From positions 62,001 to 126,000 of the forward strand of contig NZ_JAMTCT010000006.1 in the NCBI RefSeq assembly GCF_024171995.1: DNA of 64,000 nucleotides. The letters are read 5' to 3'. How positions within the stretch are numbered: position 1 is the first letter of the stretch; every line of letters begins with the position of its first letter. Below the pieces are notes generated by a model that had not been told where the DNA came from, did no database searches, and saw only the letters and a list, made by a program, of their open reading frames with translations. Below are positions 17,773 to 27,409 of this stretch, one piece after another. Source of the stretch: Promicromonospora umidemergens. Its GTDB lineage: Bacteria > Actinomycetota > Actinomycetes > Actinomycetales > Cellulomonadaceae. A program made the position numbers and the translations under genes.

Positions 17773-19473
17773 TCAGCAGGCCTGCAGCACTCCGTCGTCG
17801 TCCAGCCAGACCCGGACGCGGCGCTTCCACGCTTCGTCCGGTCTCGGGAAGTCGGTGCGGTAGTGGCCGCCGCGGGTCTCCTCCCGCAGGGCGGCCGCCC
17901 GGGTCAGGATGCGGGCCACCTGGTGCACGTTGGTGGTCTCCCACTCGGCGGCCTGGGGCTCGGCCACCACCTCGGTCGTCCGGTGCGCGTCGGCGCGGAC
18001 GGCGGCGAGCCGCTCGTCGACGTCGGCCAGCGAGCGCGCCGAGCGGATCACGCCGGACCCGGCGGACGTCACCTTCTGGATCCGCGACCGGGCGGCGGCC
18101 GCGACCAGCGCGGACCCGCCGCTGCGCTCGGCAGGCGTGCCCGGCCTGAGCTCGCCGGCGGCGAACCGCGCAGCGACGTCCCGTGCCGCACGGGAGGCGA
18201 ACACCAAGCCCTCGAGCAGCGAGTTCGACGCGAGCCGGTTCGCCCCGTGCACGCCGGTGCAGGCGACCTCGCCGACCGCGTACAGCCCGTCCACCGAGGA
18301 CCGCCCGTCGAGGTCGGTCACGACGCCGCCCGAGTGGTAGTGCTGGGCGGGCGCCACGGGCACGGGCTCTTCCGACCAGTCGATCCCGGCCTCCAGCAGC
18401 CGCCGGTTGATCGTCGGGAACCGGGTCCGCAGGAACTCGCGGCCCAGGTGGCGGGCGTCGAGCAGCACGTTGTCGGCTCCTGTGGCAGCCATCTGCCGCA
18501 CTATCGCGTGCGCGACGACGTCCCGCGGCGCCAGCTCCGCCATCTCGTGCACGGCCGGCATGAACCGGTGCCCGTCGACGTCGAGGAGCAGCGCTCCCTC
18601 ACCGCGCACGGCCTCCGAGATGAGGGGCACCTGGCCCTTGGCGCCCGTGCCCAGCCACAGGACGGTCGGGTGGAACTGCACGAACTCCAGGTCCCCGAGC
18701 ACCGCGCCTGCCCGGAGCGCCGCGGCGATGCCGTCTCCCGTCGCACCGGACGGGTTGGTCGACGACCGGAACACCTGCCCGATCCCGCCGGTAGCCAGGA
18801 CGACCGCCGGGGCAAGGACGGCGCCGACACCGTCCCGCGAGCCGGTACCCCGCACGTGCAGGGTCACACCGCAGGCACGCGCTCCGCTCCCCTTCGACCC
18901 ACCCCGACCACCCAGGGGTGCCGTCGTCAGCACGTCCAGCACCAGGGCGTTCTCGACGACCTCGATGCCGGGGTCGTGCCGGACCGCCTCGATCTGCGCC
19001 ACGAGCGCCCTGGAGATCTCCGCACCCGTGGCGTCACCGCCGGCGTGCGCTATCCGGTCGGCGTGGTGGCCGCCCTCGCGGGTGAGCGCGATGTCGCCGT
19101 CGGCCGCCTTGTCGAAGACCGCCCCGCGCGCCACGAGCTCGCGCACCCGCTCAGGGCCCTCGGTGACCAGCACCTGCGCGGCCTCCGGGTTGGACAGGCC
19201 TCCGCCTGCGACGAGGGTGTCCGCGAGGTGCGCCTCGGGCGAGTCGGACGGGTCGAGCGCCGCGGCGATGCCGCCCTGTGCCCACACGGTCGAGCCCGAC
19301 AGGAGCCGCCCCTTGGTCACGAGCAGCACCCGCGGCACGTGCGTACGCAGCTCGAGCGCCGCCGTCAGACCGGCGATGCCGGAGCCGACGACTATCGCGT
19401 CGGCCTCAGCGGTCCAGCCGGGCGCCGGTGCGGCGAGGGAGCGTGCGAGACGAGGTCCGGGACCGGCGCTCAC
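17773..19473 (-). CDS. nadB: L-aspartate oxidase
   Basis: The 566-residue flavoenzyme oxidises L-aspartate to iminoaspartate for quinolinate synthesis. It has the FAD motif [35 protein letters not shown] (20 residues), LEFVQFHPT, and [17 protein letters not shown]. The GTG at 19473 overlaps the panD stop (GTGA). A Gly/Ser-rich loop ([11 protein letters not shown]) sits where family members have a shorter turn. nadA is not in the window, and nadC is separated by the pxp block. Confidence 0.95.
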   Translation of the reverse strand: MSAGPGPRLARSLAAPAPGWTAEADAIVVGSGIAGLTAALELRTHVPRVLLVTKGRLLSGSTVWAQGGIAAALDPSDSPEAHLADTLVAGGGLSNPEAAQVLVTEGPERVRELVARGAVFDKAADGDIALTREGGHHADRIAHAGGDATGAEISRALVAQIEAVRHDPGIEVVENALVLDVLTTAPLGGRGGSKGSGARACGVTLHVRGTGSRDGVGAVLAPAVVLATGGIGQVFRSSTNPSGATGDGIAAALRAGAVLGDLEFVQFHPTVLWLGTGAKGQVPLISEAVRGEGALLLDVDGHRFMPAVHEMAELAPRDVVAHAIVRQMAATGADNVLLDARHLGREFLRTRFPTINRRLLEAGIDWSEEPVPVAPAQHYHSGGVVTDLDGRSSVDGLYAVGEVACTGVHGANRLASNSLLEGLVFASRAARDVAARFAAGELRPGTPAERSGGSALVAAAARSRIQKVTSAGSGVIRSARSLADVDERLAAVRADAHRTTEVVAEPQAAEWETTNVHQVARILTRAAALREETRGGHYRTDFPRPDEAWKRRVRVWLDDDGVLQAC

Positions 19474-19976
19474 GCGCGGCCCGACGCTGTGCGCACCAGG
19501 CCGGCCTGCTGGAACGGCTCGATCGCGAGACCGCTCTCCTGCAGGCCGTACCCGTCGGGCACGTGTCCGGGCTCGTCATGGATCTCGACGATGCGGTTCT
19601 GCTCGTCGACGAACACGACGTTCGGCAGGAAGGTCCGCGCGTCGTGGTCCGAGAGCATGCCGTAGGCGATCAGGATGACGACGTCGCCGGGCGTGACCAG
19701 GTGGGCGGCCGCGCCGTTGATGCAGATCTGGCCGGAGCCGGGCTCACCAGGGATCACGTAGGTGGTCAGCCGCGCGCCGTTGGTCACGTCGACGACGTCG
19801 ACCTGCTGGCCCGGCACGAGGTCGGCGGCGTCGAGCAGGTCGGCGTCGACGGTGATGGACCCGACGTAGTGCAGGTCCGCCTGCGTCACGGTGGCGCGGT
19901 GGATCTTCGCGATCATCATGGGCCGCTGCAGCGATGCGGGGCGACCGACGGGCGGGCGGTGCTCGGTGGAGCTCAT
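19470..19976 (-). CDS. panD: Aspartate 1-decarboxylase
   Basis: This pyruvoyl enzyme makes beta-alanine for pantothenate. The self-cleavage site is Gly39-Ser40 ([12 protein letters not shown]), giving the pyruvoyl group on Ser40. GAGGT lies seven bases before ATG 19976, so the protein has about 15 more N-terminal residues than the usual Gly24-Ser25 enzymes. The internal MM at residues 20-21 would restore normal length but has no ribosome site. It starts 4 bases after the panC stop. Confidence 0.95.
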   Translation of the reverse strand: MSSTEHRPPVGRPASLQRPMMIAKIHRATVTQADLHYVGSITVDADLLDAADLVPGQQVDVVDVTNGARLTTYVIPGEPGSGQICINGAAAHLVTPGDVVILIAYGMLSDHDARTFLPNVVFVDEQNRIVEIHDEPGHVPDGYGLQESGLAIEPFQQAGLVRTASGRA

Positions 19977-19980
19977 GGCG

Positions 19981-20943
19981 TTACCTCTGGTCTGGCGAGA
20001 CCTCGACGGCCTGGTTGTCGATCAGGCGGGTGGTACCCACCCGTGCGGCCACGAGCAGCAGCGCATGGCCGGAGAAGTCGTCGGCGACCGAGCGGGCGGT
20101 CACCGGATCGACGAGCGCGAGGTAGTCGACCACGACGCCGTCGGCCTCGTCCAGCACTTGCCGCGCGGCGTTGATCACACCTGCTCCGCCGCTGTCGGGG
20201 GCCGCAGCACCCGCCCCCAGCGCGCGGGACAGGGCCAGGGCGTGCTCCCGCTCCTCCGGCGAGAGGTAGGCGTTGCGGGAGGACAGGGCGAGTCCGTCGG
20301 CCTCGCGGACCGTCGGCACGCCTACCACCTCGACCGACACCTCCAGGTCGCGCACCATGCGCCGCACGGCCAGGAGCTGCTGGGCGTCCTTCTCGCCGAA
20401 GAGGGCGACGTCGGGACGCACCAGGTGCATCAGCTTGAGCACCACGGTGAGGACGCCGTCCAGGTGCCCGGGACGGTGCTCGCCCTCCAGCACGTCGCCG
20501 ATGCGTCCCGCGGCGACCCGGACCACGGGGTCGCCGTCGGGGTAGACGACGTCGGGCGTCGGCGCGAAGACGACGTCAGCCCCGACGCCGGCGAGCTTGG
20601 CGACGTCGCCGTCCAGGTCCCGGGGGTAGGCGCCGAGGTCCTCTCCCGCACCGAACTGCAACGGGTTAACGAAGATCGTGACGACCACCTGGCCGTTCGG
20701 CCCTGCCTCCGCACGCGCCCGGCGCACGAGCTCCAGGTGCCCGTCGTGCAGCGCCCCCATCGTCATGACCACCGCGCGCCGGCCGGGGTCCGCGTCGAGC
20801 CCCGCCGGCACCAGGGGACCTGCGATGGCCCAGCGCATCTGCGCGTCGCGCAGCTCCGAACGGGTGCGGACCACGAGCGGCGTGCGCTGCGCGGACCCAG
20901 CATCGGCCGGCGTGTCGGGCGGGGTGAGAGCCTCTGCGGTCAC
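19981..20943 (-). CDS. panC: Pantothenate synthetase
   Basis: The 320-residue ligase joins pantoate and beta-alanine. It shows [16 protein letters not shown] (class I HIGH-like), [21 protein letters not shown] and the [13 protein letters not shown] motif (KMSKS-region equivalent). It has about 35 extra N-terminal residues of low complexity. The GTG at 20943 overlaps the DUF2520 gene stop by 4 bp, so translation of panG-like, panC and panD is probably linked. Confidence 0.95.
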   Translation of the reverse strand: MTAEALTPPDTPADAGSAQRTPLVVRTRSELRDAQMRWAIAGPLVPAGLDADPGRRAVVMTMGALHDGHLELVRRARAEAGPNGQVVVTIFVNPLQFGAGEDLGAYPRDLDGDVAKLAGVGADVVFAPTPDVVYPDGDPVVRVAAGRIGDVLEGEHRPGHLDGVLTVVLKLMHLVRPDVALFGEKDAQQLLAVRRMVRDLEVSVEVVGVPTVREADGLALSSRNAYLSPEEREHALALSRALGAGAAAPDSGGAGVINAARQVLDEADGVVVDYLALVDPVTARSVADDFSGHALLLVAARVGTTRLIDNQAVEVSPDQR

Positions 20944-21914
20944 TGTGTCTTCCTTCCTGCGCGCGACTCCCCTGTCGCGCCGTCCAGCGCGTCCAGCAGC
21001 GCCTGTGCGGCGGAGTCGTCGATGCGGTGGCTCGCCAGCGCACGGCGCGTGGCGCCGCGGGCGAGCTCTGTGTAGCTGTCGGGTACGTCGGTGGCGCCGC
21101 TGGCGGCGGCCAGGTTGCTGAGCTCTGTCAGGTGACGGCGCACGGTGCCGACGTCGCCCCGCGAGACCGGCCCGGTGAGCGCGGAGATGGCCCCCGGGCC
21201 GACGCCGTCGCGCGCGTCGGCCGACCGCGTCGCCGACTCGAGCGCCGCCGAGAGCAGCGGTGCGAGCACCCGGCCGGGCGCCTCGATCCCAGCCGCCTCC
21301 AGCGCCTGCGCCGCCTGCGCGACGAGCACCACCAGGTGGTTCGCGCCGTGCGCGAGGGCCGCGTGGTAGAGGCCGCGGAGCTGCTCGTCGACGATCACGG
21401 GCTCGCCCCCGATCTCGACCACGAGGGCCTGCCCGATCGGCTGCACGGGGGCCGGGGCGGTCACGGCGAACGTGCAGCCCTCCAGGCGCGCCAGGTCGAG
21501 CGACGTACCGGAGAACGTCATGGCGGGATGCACAGCGAGCGGGATCGCGCCGCCGAGCCGGGCGGGCTCAAGGACGGCGGTCCCGTAGCGGCCGGACGTG
21601 TGGACAGCGAGCTGTCCCGACTGCCAGGCACCGGTCTCGGCGAGGCCCGCGACCAGGGGGCCCAGTGCGTCGTCGGGCACCGCGAGGAGGACCAGCTCCG
21701 CCCGCTCCACGACCTCCGGCACCTCGAGGTTGGGAACACCTGGCAGCAGCATCTCGATGCGCTCCCTCGAGTCCTCCGAGATGCCGCTCGCGCCGACGAC
21801 GGCGTGGCCCGCCGCGCGCAACGCGTTGCCGAGCACGGCACCCACGCGGCCCGCGCCGACCACGCCGACGCCCAGCCGGCCGGGCCGGCGGCCTGGCTCG
21901 TCGGAGGCGCTCAC
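20940..21914 (-). CDS. Rossmann/DUF2520 protein, candidate ketopantoate reductase PanG
   Basis: The 324-residue protein has an NAD(P)-binding [20 protein letters not shown] (20 residues) motif and a C-terminal all-helical DUF2520 domain ([28 protein letters not shown]). PanG enzymes of Francisella and some Firmicutes belong to this family and replace PanE. The position directly upstream of panC with a GTGA overlap supports ketopantoate reduction here, but this is inference. The GTG at 21914 is three bases after the upstream gene's stop. Confidence 0.8.
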   Translation of the reverse strand: MSASDEPGRRPGRLGVGVVGAGRVGAVLGNALRAAGHAVVGASGISEDSRERIEMLLPGVPNLEVPEVVERAELVLLAVPDDALGPLVAGLAETGAWQSGQLAVHTSGRYGTAVLEPARLGGAIPLAVHPAMTFSGTSLDLARLEGCTFAVTAPAPVQPIGQALVVEIGGEPVIVDEQLRGLYHAALAHGANHLVVLVAQAAQALEAAGIEAPGRVLAPLLSAALESATRSADARDGVGPGAISALTGPVSRGDVGTVRRHLTELSNLAAASGATDVPDSYTELARGATRRALASHRIDDSAAQALLDALDGATGESRAGRKTQ

Positions 21915-21917
21915 CGG

Positions 21918-23573
21918 TCAGTCTCCCGGTCTGTCACCCTGGTTCTCCATCCATCGTTCGGGACCCGCTGCCGCGCGTGCGGTGCGGGCGCGCGTGGCCT
22001 GCTCGGCCATGAGCCGTGCGGCGTCGGCCGCGTCGAGGTGCGATGCCACCGGACCCACCGGGCCCTGGGTGGAGTGCGCCTGGAACGAGGCGACACCCAG
22101 CCGGCGCTGCCACGGACCCTGGCTCAGGCCCAGCGACTGCGTCCGCTCATGAGGTACCACGTCCAGGATCTTGACCATGCGGCCCCTGCGCAGCAGCAGC
22201 GCGCGGCCGGTCACCGTGAACCCGTTGCGCCGCCACGCCACCGGATCAAGTATGCGCGTCCGACGGGGAGCTGCGACGTACGCGCTCTCGGTCCGGGAGT
22301 CGCCGTCCAGCCCCGCGTCGAGGATGCGGCGCGGCTCGTCGACGCCGAGGTCCGGCAGCACGAGCGACAGCACCGTCAGCGCCTCCTCGCGGGTGCCGAC
22401 GGGCAGGAGCACGCTGTTCTTGTCGTCGCTCTCGCCACCGCCGTAGCCTGCGACGTTGACCTGCACGCGCCACCAGTCGCGGCCGCGCCACAGCACGCTC
22501 TGCACCAGACGGACCGCCTGCACCCGGCCGGGCGGGATCGTCTGGGACCGCGTCTCCAGCATGCCGTGACGCAGCCGGACGCCGTCGGGCGAGATCGCCA
22601 CCCGGAAGTCGAACTCGCCGGTGAGCCGGCCGAACAGGTACCCGCCTGCCCCCAGCACGGCAGGCAGCGAGGCGGTCATCACGGCGAACTCGCCCGTGAC
22701 GATCATGACCACCACCACGGCCAGCGCCCACAGGACCAGCGTGATCATCGCCCCCGAGCGCACCACCGAGGCGACCAGACGCCCCAGCGGCACGGTGAGC
22801 ACCGGCACCTGTGGTGCCTCGACGGCCGCCGTGGCGTGCGCGTCCGCCGGAGCGCCGGCTGCTGTGTCCGGTGCACCGGGCGCACCCGGCGCGCCGGTGG
22901 GCTCGACGGCGCCGTGCGGCCCGGCGACCTGCGGCCCGCCCTCCGGCGTCGGAGCGCCGACAGGAGCTGCCACCGTGCCGGAGGCCGGCTGGGTGCCTGC
23001 TTCGGCAGGGCGGGCCTTGGTCACCTTGAGACCGGCCGCACGCGCGAGGAGCTCGGCCCGCAGCTCGTCGGCGTCGGACCCCTTCAGGAATCCGATGGCG
23101 ACGCCCGAGTCGGTGCCGCCGGCAGTCTCGAGGGTGAGCTCGCACAGGCCGAAGAACCGGGCGACGAGCGGCTGCCGGATGTCTACCGACTGCAGCCGGT
23201 CCAGGCGGGCGTGCCGCTGCTGGCGGAACAGGATTCCGCGCCGCAGGTGCACGGTCTCCTCGCCGATGGCGTAGGTGGTCATGCGCCAGGCCAGCACCGA
23301 GTAGCCCCAGCCCACCAGCGCGACGGCGGCGAGCGCGGCCAGCACGGTCCACCAGTACTCGCTGGTGATCAGCTCGACGACACCGCCGCGCGGCCCACCG
23401 TCGAGACTCTGCTGGCCAAGGATCACGATGGCCGCACCGACCACCGCCCAGCCCCGGACCAGGGGCGTGACCGGGTGCACGCGTCGCCAGTCGAGCTCCT
23501 CGGCGTCAGGCTGTGCACGCTGGGCGGCAGAGCCGGGACCGCTCTGTTCGAGGTCGTGCTCCGGAGTGCTCAC
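21918..23573 (-). CDS. Multi-PH-domain membrane protein (YdbT-like)
   Basis: The 551-residue protein has paired hydrophobic helices near 40-52 and 72-95, a bPH2 domain (YAIGEETVHLRRGILFRQQR), a Pro/Ala/Gly linker (about 190-250), more helices near 270-310, and two further bPH2-type modules. This matches YdbT of Bacillus, which works with YdbS in envelope antimicrobial resistance. The partner gene directly upstream encodes the YdbS-like protein. The GTG at 23573 overlaps that gene's stop. Confidence 0.8.
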   Translation of the reverse strand: MSTPEHDLEQSGPGSAAQRAQPDAEELDWRRVHPVTPLVRGWAVVGAAIVILGQQSLDGGPRGGVVELITSEYWWTVLAALAAVALVGWGYSVLAWRMTTYAIGEETVHLRRGILFRQQRHARLDRLQSVDIRQPLVARFFGLCELTLETAGGTDSGVAIGFLKGSDADELRAELLARAAGLKVTKARPAEAGTQPASGTVAAPVGAPTPEGGPQVAGPHGAVEPTGAPGAPGAPDTAAGAPADAHATAAVEAPQVPVLTVPLGRLVASVVRSGAMITLVLWALAVVVVMIVTGEFAVMTASLPAVLGAGGYLFGRLTGEFDFRVAISPDGVRLRHGMLETRSQTIPPGRVQAVRLVQSVLWRGRDWWRVQVNVAGYGGGESDDKNSVLLPVGTREEALTVLSLVLPDLGVDEPRRILDAGLDGDSRTESAYVAAPRRTRILDPVAWRRNGFTVTGRALLLRRGRMVKILDVVPHERTQSLGLSQGPWQRRLGVASFQAHSTQGPVGPVASHLDAADAARLMAEQATRARTARAAAGPERWMENQGDRPGD

Positions 23574-24061
23574 AGCCCCGCCAGCCGAGCCTCACCGCGG
23601 GACGCCAGGCGGTCGCGCAGGCGCGCCGCCTCGTCCGGCGGCAGGCCGGGGATCTGGGCGTCCGTGCCGACGGACGCCGTGTGGAGCTGGACCTTCGCCA
23701 GGCCCAGCTTGCGGTCCAGGGGCCCCGCCTCGACGTCGACGTACTGCATCCGGCCGTACGGCACCACGACCATCGCCTTGAACAAGACCCCCTTGCGGAT
23801 GAGGAGATCGTCGTCGCGCTCGGCGTAGCCGATGGCCCTGACCTGGCGCGGGACCAGCAGGAGCGACCACAGCAGGAAGGCGGCGGGAACACCGGCGAGG
23901 AACCAGAACCACGGGCTGACGGTCACGGCGAGCACGACGCCGACGACCACCGGTATGCCGAGGCTGATGGCGGCCGGCACCAGCATGGCCGTCACGAGGC
24001 GCGGGGACACGCGGTTCCAGGTCACATCGTGTGGTTCGAAGGGGCTGGTCATGTTGGCCAT
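23570..24061 (-). CDS. PH-domain membrane protein (YdbS-like)
   Basis: The 163-residue protein has two adjacent hydrophobic segments (about 24-47 and 50-71) followed by one bPH2 domain (RDDDLLIRKGVLFKAMVVVP, 20 residues, then YGRMQYVDVEAGPLDRKLGL). It pairs with the larger protein downstream. ATG 24061 was chosen; ATG 24052 is possible and has GGAA upstream. Longer upstream frames are not supported. Confidence 0.8.
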   Translation of the reverse strand: MANMTSPFEPHDVTWNRVSPRLVTAMLVPAAISLGIPVVVGVVLAVTVSPWFWFLAGVPAAFLLWSLLLVPRQVRAIGYAERDDDLLIRKGVLFKAMVVVPYGRMQYVDVEAGPLDRKLGLAKVQLHTASVGTDAQIPGLPPDEAARLRDRLASRGEARLAGL

Positions 24062-24096
24062 TGTTCCGCAGAGGGCAAGCCATGGACAGCGCGGTC

Positions 24097-24582
24097 TCAG
24101 GCAGGGGCCGGGGACTCGCCCTCGTCCGAGCTCGCTCGGTCCTTGTCGGACGGCGGGAGCTCGCAGAACTTCTCGACGATCAGTCCGACGACGGCGAGCA
24201 CCACCGAGCACAGCACCGCTATGCCTGCCGCGATCGCGTGGTCCCGACGCGACTCGATCGCGAGGTCGCCCAGCACGACCAGGACCTGGGCGAGGTACCA
24301 GCCGCCGAGGAGGGCGCCCGTCAGTGCGGCCGCCTTGGCCAGGACGAGCGTCCGAGCGGCCCGGAGGCCGTCGAGCGAGGGCCGTTTCCCCTTCTGGTAC
24401 GACCGCACCCCCCAGCCCGACCAGAACACCGCTCCGGCCAGCACCAGGATCGCCACGTCGACCAGCCACGGCACCTCCGGCAGGTACACGCCGCGCGCCT
24501 CCAGGGCGCGCAGGACGAGCCAGCCGACGAACGCGACGGCCACGAGAACTGCGATCAGCGACCCGATCGGCGTCCTGCGCAT
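24097..24582 (-). CDS. DUF3180 family membrane protein
   Basis: This 161-residue protein has four hydrophobic segments (about 7-26, 40-56, 82-106 and 117-138) and a charged tail. It belongs to an actinobacterial family of unknown function that follows folK in many Micrococcales. It begins one base after the folBK stop, so it is part of the folate operon transcript. Confidence 0.8.
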   Translation of the reverse strand: MRRTPIGSLIAVLVAVAFVGWLVLRALEARGVYLPEVPWLVDVAILVLAGAVFWSGWGVRSYQKGKRPSLDGLRAARTLVLAKAAALTGALLGGWYLAQVLVVLGDLAIESRRDHAIAAGIAVLCSVVLAVVGLIVEKFCELPPSDKDRASSDEGESPAPA

Positions 24583-24583
24583 G

Positions 24584-27409
24584 TCAGGCGTCGCGCCCCC
24601 GCTCGTCCCGGACCGGAACCCAGGAGGGGACCGAGTCGATCGGACCGTCCGACGGCGGCGGGGTCCGCTGGTCGCCGACGAACCCGGGGACCCGGATCAC
24701 GGTGTGGTCGTTGTCGTAGGCCTCCTGCTGGCCGTTCGGCTGCCCGTTGCCATGGCCGTTCGGCTGGTCGTGCTGGGCCTGGTCCGACACACCGTTCGGC
24801 GGGGTGCTGACCGGCGCGAACATCGGACCGCCCGGCTCCTGGGCGCCACCGCCGTTCATGGGCGGGAACACGCCGCTCTGCTGGCGCGACGGATTGACCG
24901 GCGCGAACACCGGCTTGGGCTGCGACGACGCCGGCGGCAGCTCGTGTGCCGGCAGCTCGTGCGCCGTGTCCCGTACCGCCCGAGGTGCGATGGGCGCCGG
25001 GACGAGGGCCTCCTCAGGAGGCGGGACGGCCGAGCCGTTGCCCTGCCGTGCACCACGCGCGGGCAGGGGCGACCCCTGCGCGGCCTGCTGCTGGACCTGC
25101 ACCGAGCCGTCAGCGCCCGGCACCGGCCCGCTGGAGTAGCCCTGCGGATGGGTGCCGCCCGGGTACGCCTCCTGCTGCTGGGGCGCTCCGCCGTGCGGCT
25201 GACGGTCGAGCTCGATCTGGCCGCTGTGCTGCCCCTGCGGGTGGCCACCGCCAGGTACCTCGACCACCGGCCCACCGGGCGAGGCCTGCGGCCGACCGCT
25301 CGGCGGGAGCGACGGGGGCAGCGCCGGCGGCAGCTCGCCCGCGTGCGCGTCCTGGCCCGGGTTCCCGCCGTCGTCGGACACCGGTGGCTGGTTCGAGGCG
25401 GTGGTCCCGCCGCCCTGCTCCGGCTCCGGGTCGGTCAGCCAGTCGAGGGCGAGCCACCGGATGCCCGCGCGGTCGGGCGCCGTGGCCGCGAGCTGCGCCA
25501 CCGGACCGCCGCCGAGGCCGGGCAGAACCGCGTCCAGCGCGATCTGCGACCACGGTTCCAGGACGAACGCTCGCTCGTGCGCGCGCGGGTGAGGCACCTC
25601 GAGGTCCTCGGCGGAGTCCGTCAGGGTGCCGTACGTGATCAGGTCGACGTCGAGCGTGCGCGGACCCCAGTGCTCCTCACGGACCCGGCCGTGCACGTTC
25701 TCGACCTCCTGGCAGAGGTGCAGCAGGCCGCGTGCCGAGAGCGTGGTGCGGGCCAGCAGCACGGCGTTGAGGTAGTCGGGCTGCTCCTCTGGACCGCCGA
25801 CGGCGGCCGTGCGAGCCAGTGGCGACACGTCCGTGATCTGCAAGCCCGGCATGCGGTCCAGCTCGGCGACCGCCGAGCGCATGGTCGCCTGCGGGTCGCC
25901 AAGGTTGGCGCCGATCGCGATGACCACGTCCACGTACCCGGCGGGGACCTCGTCGAACCGGTCGCGCGGCTCGGCCTGGTACTGCTCCGGCTGGTGCTGC
26001 TCGGACTGGTACTGCTGGGACTGGTACGACTCCTGCGCGTACTGCTCGGGCTGCCCGACGGCGGAGTCAGGGACCGCTGCTGCCACCTGGGTGGTCCGCA
26101 TGTCGTCCTGCTGCTCGAACAGCTGGTCGTACTGGTTCTGCTGCGGGTCGAGCTGCTGCTGGTCGAGCTGCTGCGGCGGCTGCTCGTAGCCGGGCTGTGC
26201 GCGCTCGAAGCGCTGGGCCTGCTCGAGCTGGTCCGGCTGCGCGAACTGGTCGTACTGCTGCTGCTCGAAGCCGTTCGGCAGGTCGTGCCGCTGGTCGAGG
26301 CCCTGAACCGACTCATACTGCTGGACCGACTCGTACTGCTGGACCGGCTCGAAGGCCTGCTCGGGCAGGAACTGCGCGTCCGGCCGGAACGCCGGCTCGT
26401 GGCCGGGCTCGTCGCGCTGCTCGGTGTGCGCAGGACCGTCGGACGGCAGCTCCCAGGCGGCGGGAACGACCTGGAGCGGTTCGGGCGCGATGAGCTCTGG
26501 CACCGGGGCCGGCTCCGGCTCCGCACCAGGTGCCGTCGAGGCCGGGACCCGGTCCACGAGCTGCTCTGGCTCGAACGTCTCCGCCCGGAGCTGGGCAGGC
26601 TCAGCCGGCTCCTGCTGGTACGGCTCCGGCTCGAACTGGGCCGGTTCAAACTGGGCCGGTTCAAACTGGGCCGGTTCGAACTGCGCCGGTTCGAACGGGG
26701 CTGGCTCGAACTGAGCCGGCTCGTCGTGTGCCGGACGGGCGACGGGCTCGAAGCCCTGCGCCTCGGGCTCGGCGGCGAACGACGCGCTGTCGAGGCCGCT
26801 GCGCGTACGCTCGGCCGCTTCGTTCCACGATTCGGTGGGCAGGCTCACCGGGAAGAGGTCCTGCGGACCGGACTCGTAGCCGCGGGCCTCGGCGGCAGGC
26901 TCTGGAGCCTGACCTAAGGCTGCCGCCTCCGCGCCCGAACCGGACCCCGGCACGACGTCGGCGGAGCCGGCCGCTGACGGCGGGGCGATCACGACGGGCA
27001 TGTGGCTACGGTCGCGACGGATCGCCACCTCGACGTCGGCGAACGGTACCGGGATGGGCGCCTGCGGCTTGTGCACGCGAACGTCCACCGCCTCGACCAG
27101 CGATCGAGCGAGCACCACCGCGGCGATGCGCTCGGCCACCGTCTCGACGAGGTCGGCAGGCTCGCCCGCCAGGACGTCGTGGACGTCCTGCGCGACCTCC
27201 GCGTAGCTCACCGTCTGCGCCAGGTCGTCACCGGCAGCCGCCGGGCGCGTGTCCAGGTACAGCACGACGTCGGCCAGGAACTCCTGGCCGGCCTGTCGCT
27301 CCGACGGCAGCACACCGTGGTACCCCCGCGCGCTCACGCCTGTCAGCTGGACCTGGTCCAGGGACCGGCCGTCCAGGCCCGTGACGCCCGTTCCGAACGC
27401 TGTGGTCAC
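24584..27409 (-). CDS. folBK: Bifunctional FolB-FolK with very long low-complexity linker and tail
   Basis: The 941-residue protein has dihydroneopterin aldolase at 1-133 (VSARGYHGVLPSERQAGQEF, 20 residues) and HPPK at about 493-658 (VDVVIAIGANLGDPQATM; WGPRTLDVDLITYG; VPHPRAHERAFVLEPW). About 350 residues of Gln/Glu/Pro/Tyr-rich sequence separate the enzymes, with PAQFEP repeats at 231-261 and SVQQYE repeats near 360. About 280 Pro/Gln/Gly-rich residues follow FolK. Together these enzymes convert dihydroneopterin to its pyrophosphate. Usual FolB and FolK are about 120 and 160 residues. The GTG at 27409 overlaps the folP stop. Confidence 0.92.
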   Translation of the reverse strand: MTTAFGTGVTGLDGRSLDQVQLTGVSARGYHGVLPSERQAGQEFLADVVLYLDTRPAAAGDDLAQTVSYAEVAQDVHDVLAGEPADLVETVAERIAAVVLARSLVEAVDVRVHKPQAPIPVPFADVEVAIRRDRSHMPVVIAPPSAAGSADVVPGSGSGAEAAALGQAPEPAAEARGYESGPQDLFPVSLPTESWNEAAERTRSGLDSASFAAEPEAQGFEPVARPAHDEPAQFEPAPFEPAQFEPAQFEPAQFEPAQFEPEPYQQEPAEPAQLRAETFEPEQLVDRVPASTAPGAEPEPAPVPELIAPEPLQVVPAAWELPSDGPAHTEQRDEPGHEPAFRPDAQFLPEQAFEPVQQYESVQQYESVQGLDQRHDLPNGFEQQQYDQFAQPDQLEQAQRFERAQPGYEQPPQQLDQQQLDPQQNQYDQLFEQQDDMRTTQVAAAVPDSAVGQPEQYAQESYQSQQYQSEQHQPEQYQAEPRDRFDEVPAGYVDVVIAIGANLGDPQATMRSAVAELDRMPGLQITDVSPLARTAAVGGPEEQPDYLNAVLLARTTLSARGLLHLCQEVENVHGRVREEHWGPRTLDVDLITYGTLTDSAEDLEVPHPRAHERAFVLEPWSQIALDAVLPGLGGGPVAQLAATAPDRAGIRWLALDWLTDPEPEQGGGTTASNQPPVSDDGGNPGQDAHAGELPPALPPSLPPSGRPQASPGGPVVEVPGGGHPQGQHSGQIELDRQPHGGAPQQQEAYPGGTHPQGYSSGPVPGADGSVQVQQQAAQGSPLPARGARQGNGSAVPPPEEALVPAPIAPRAVRDTAHELPAHELPPASSQPKPVFAPVNPSRQQSGVFPPMNGGGAQEPGGPMFAPVSTPPNGVSDQAQHDQPNGHGNGQPNGQQEAYDNDHTVIRVPGFVGDQRTPPPSDGPIDSVPSWVPVRDERGRDA
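26635..26715 (-). repeat. 15-bp minisatellite inside folBK
   Basis: About five to six tandem units of a 15-bp sequence (GGTTCAAACTGGGCC type) encode repeated P-A-Q-F-E steps in the linker. Units nearest the centre are almost identical, which suggests recent slippage. Confidence 0.85.

Noticed and set aside
18880-18935. Possible in-frame palindrome in nadB (Gly/Ser-rich loop)
   Set aside because: Only a 5-bp CCCCT/AGGGG stem is visible, too weak to group with the tilS, cofC and pxpBC elements, although CTCCCCTTCGA is shared with the cofC arm.
26635-26715. CRISPR array
   Set aside because: The 15-bp units are contiguous without spacers and lie in frame in folBK.
23513-26917. Long rightward open frame antisense to folBK and the PH-domain genes
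   Set aside because: Leu/Arg/Val-rich shadow of repetitive coding sequence; no start context and no family match.
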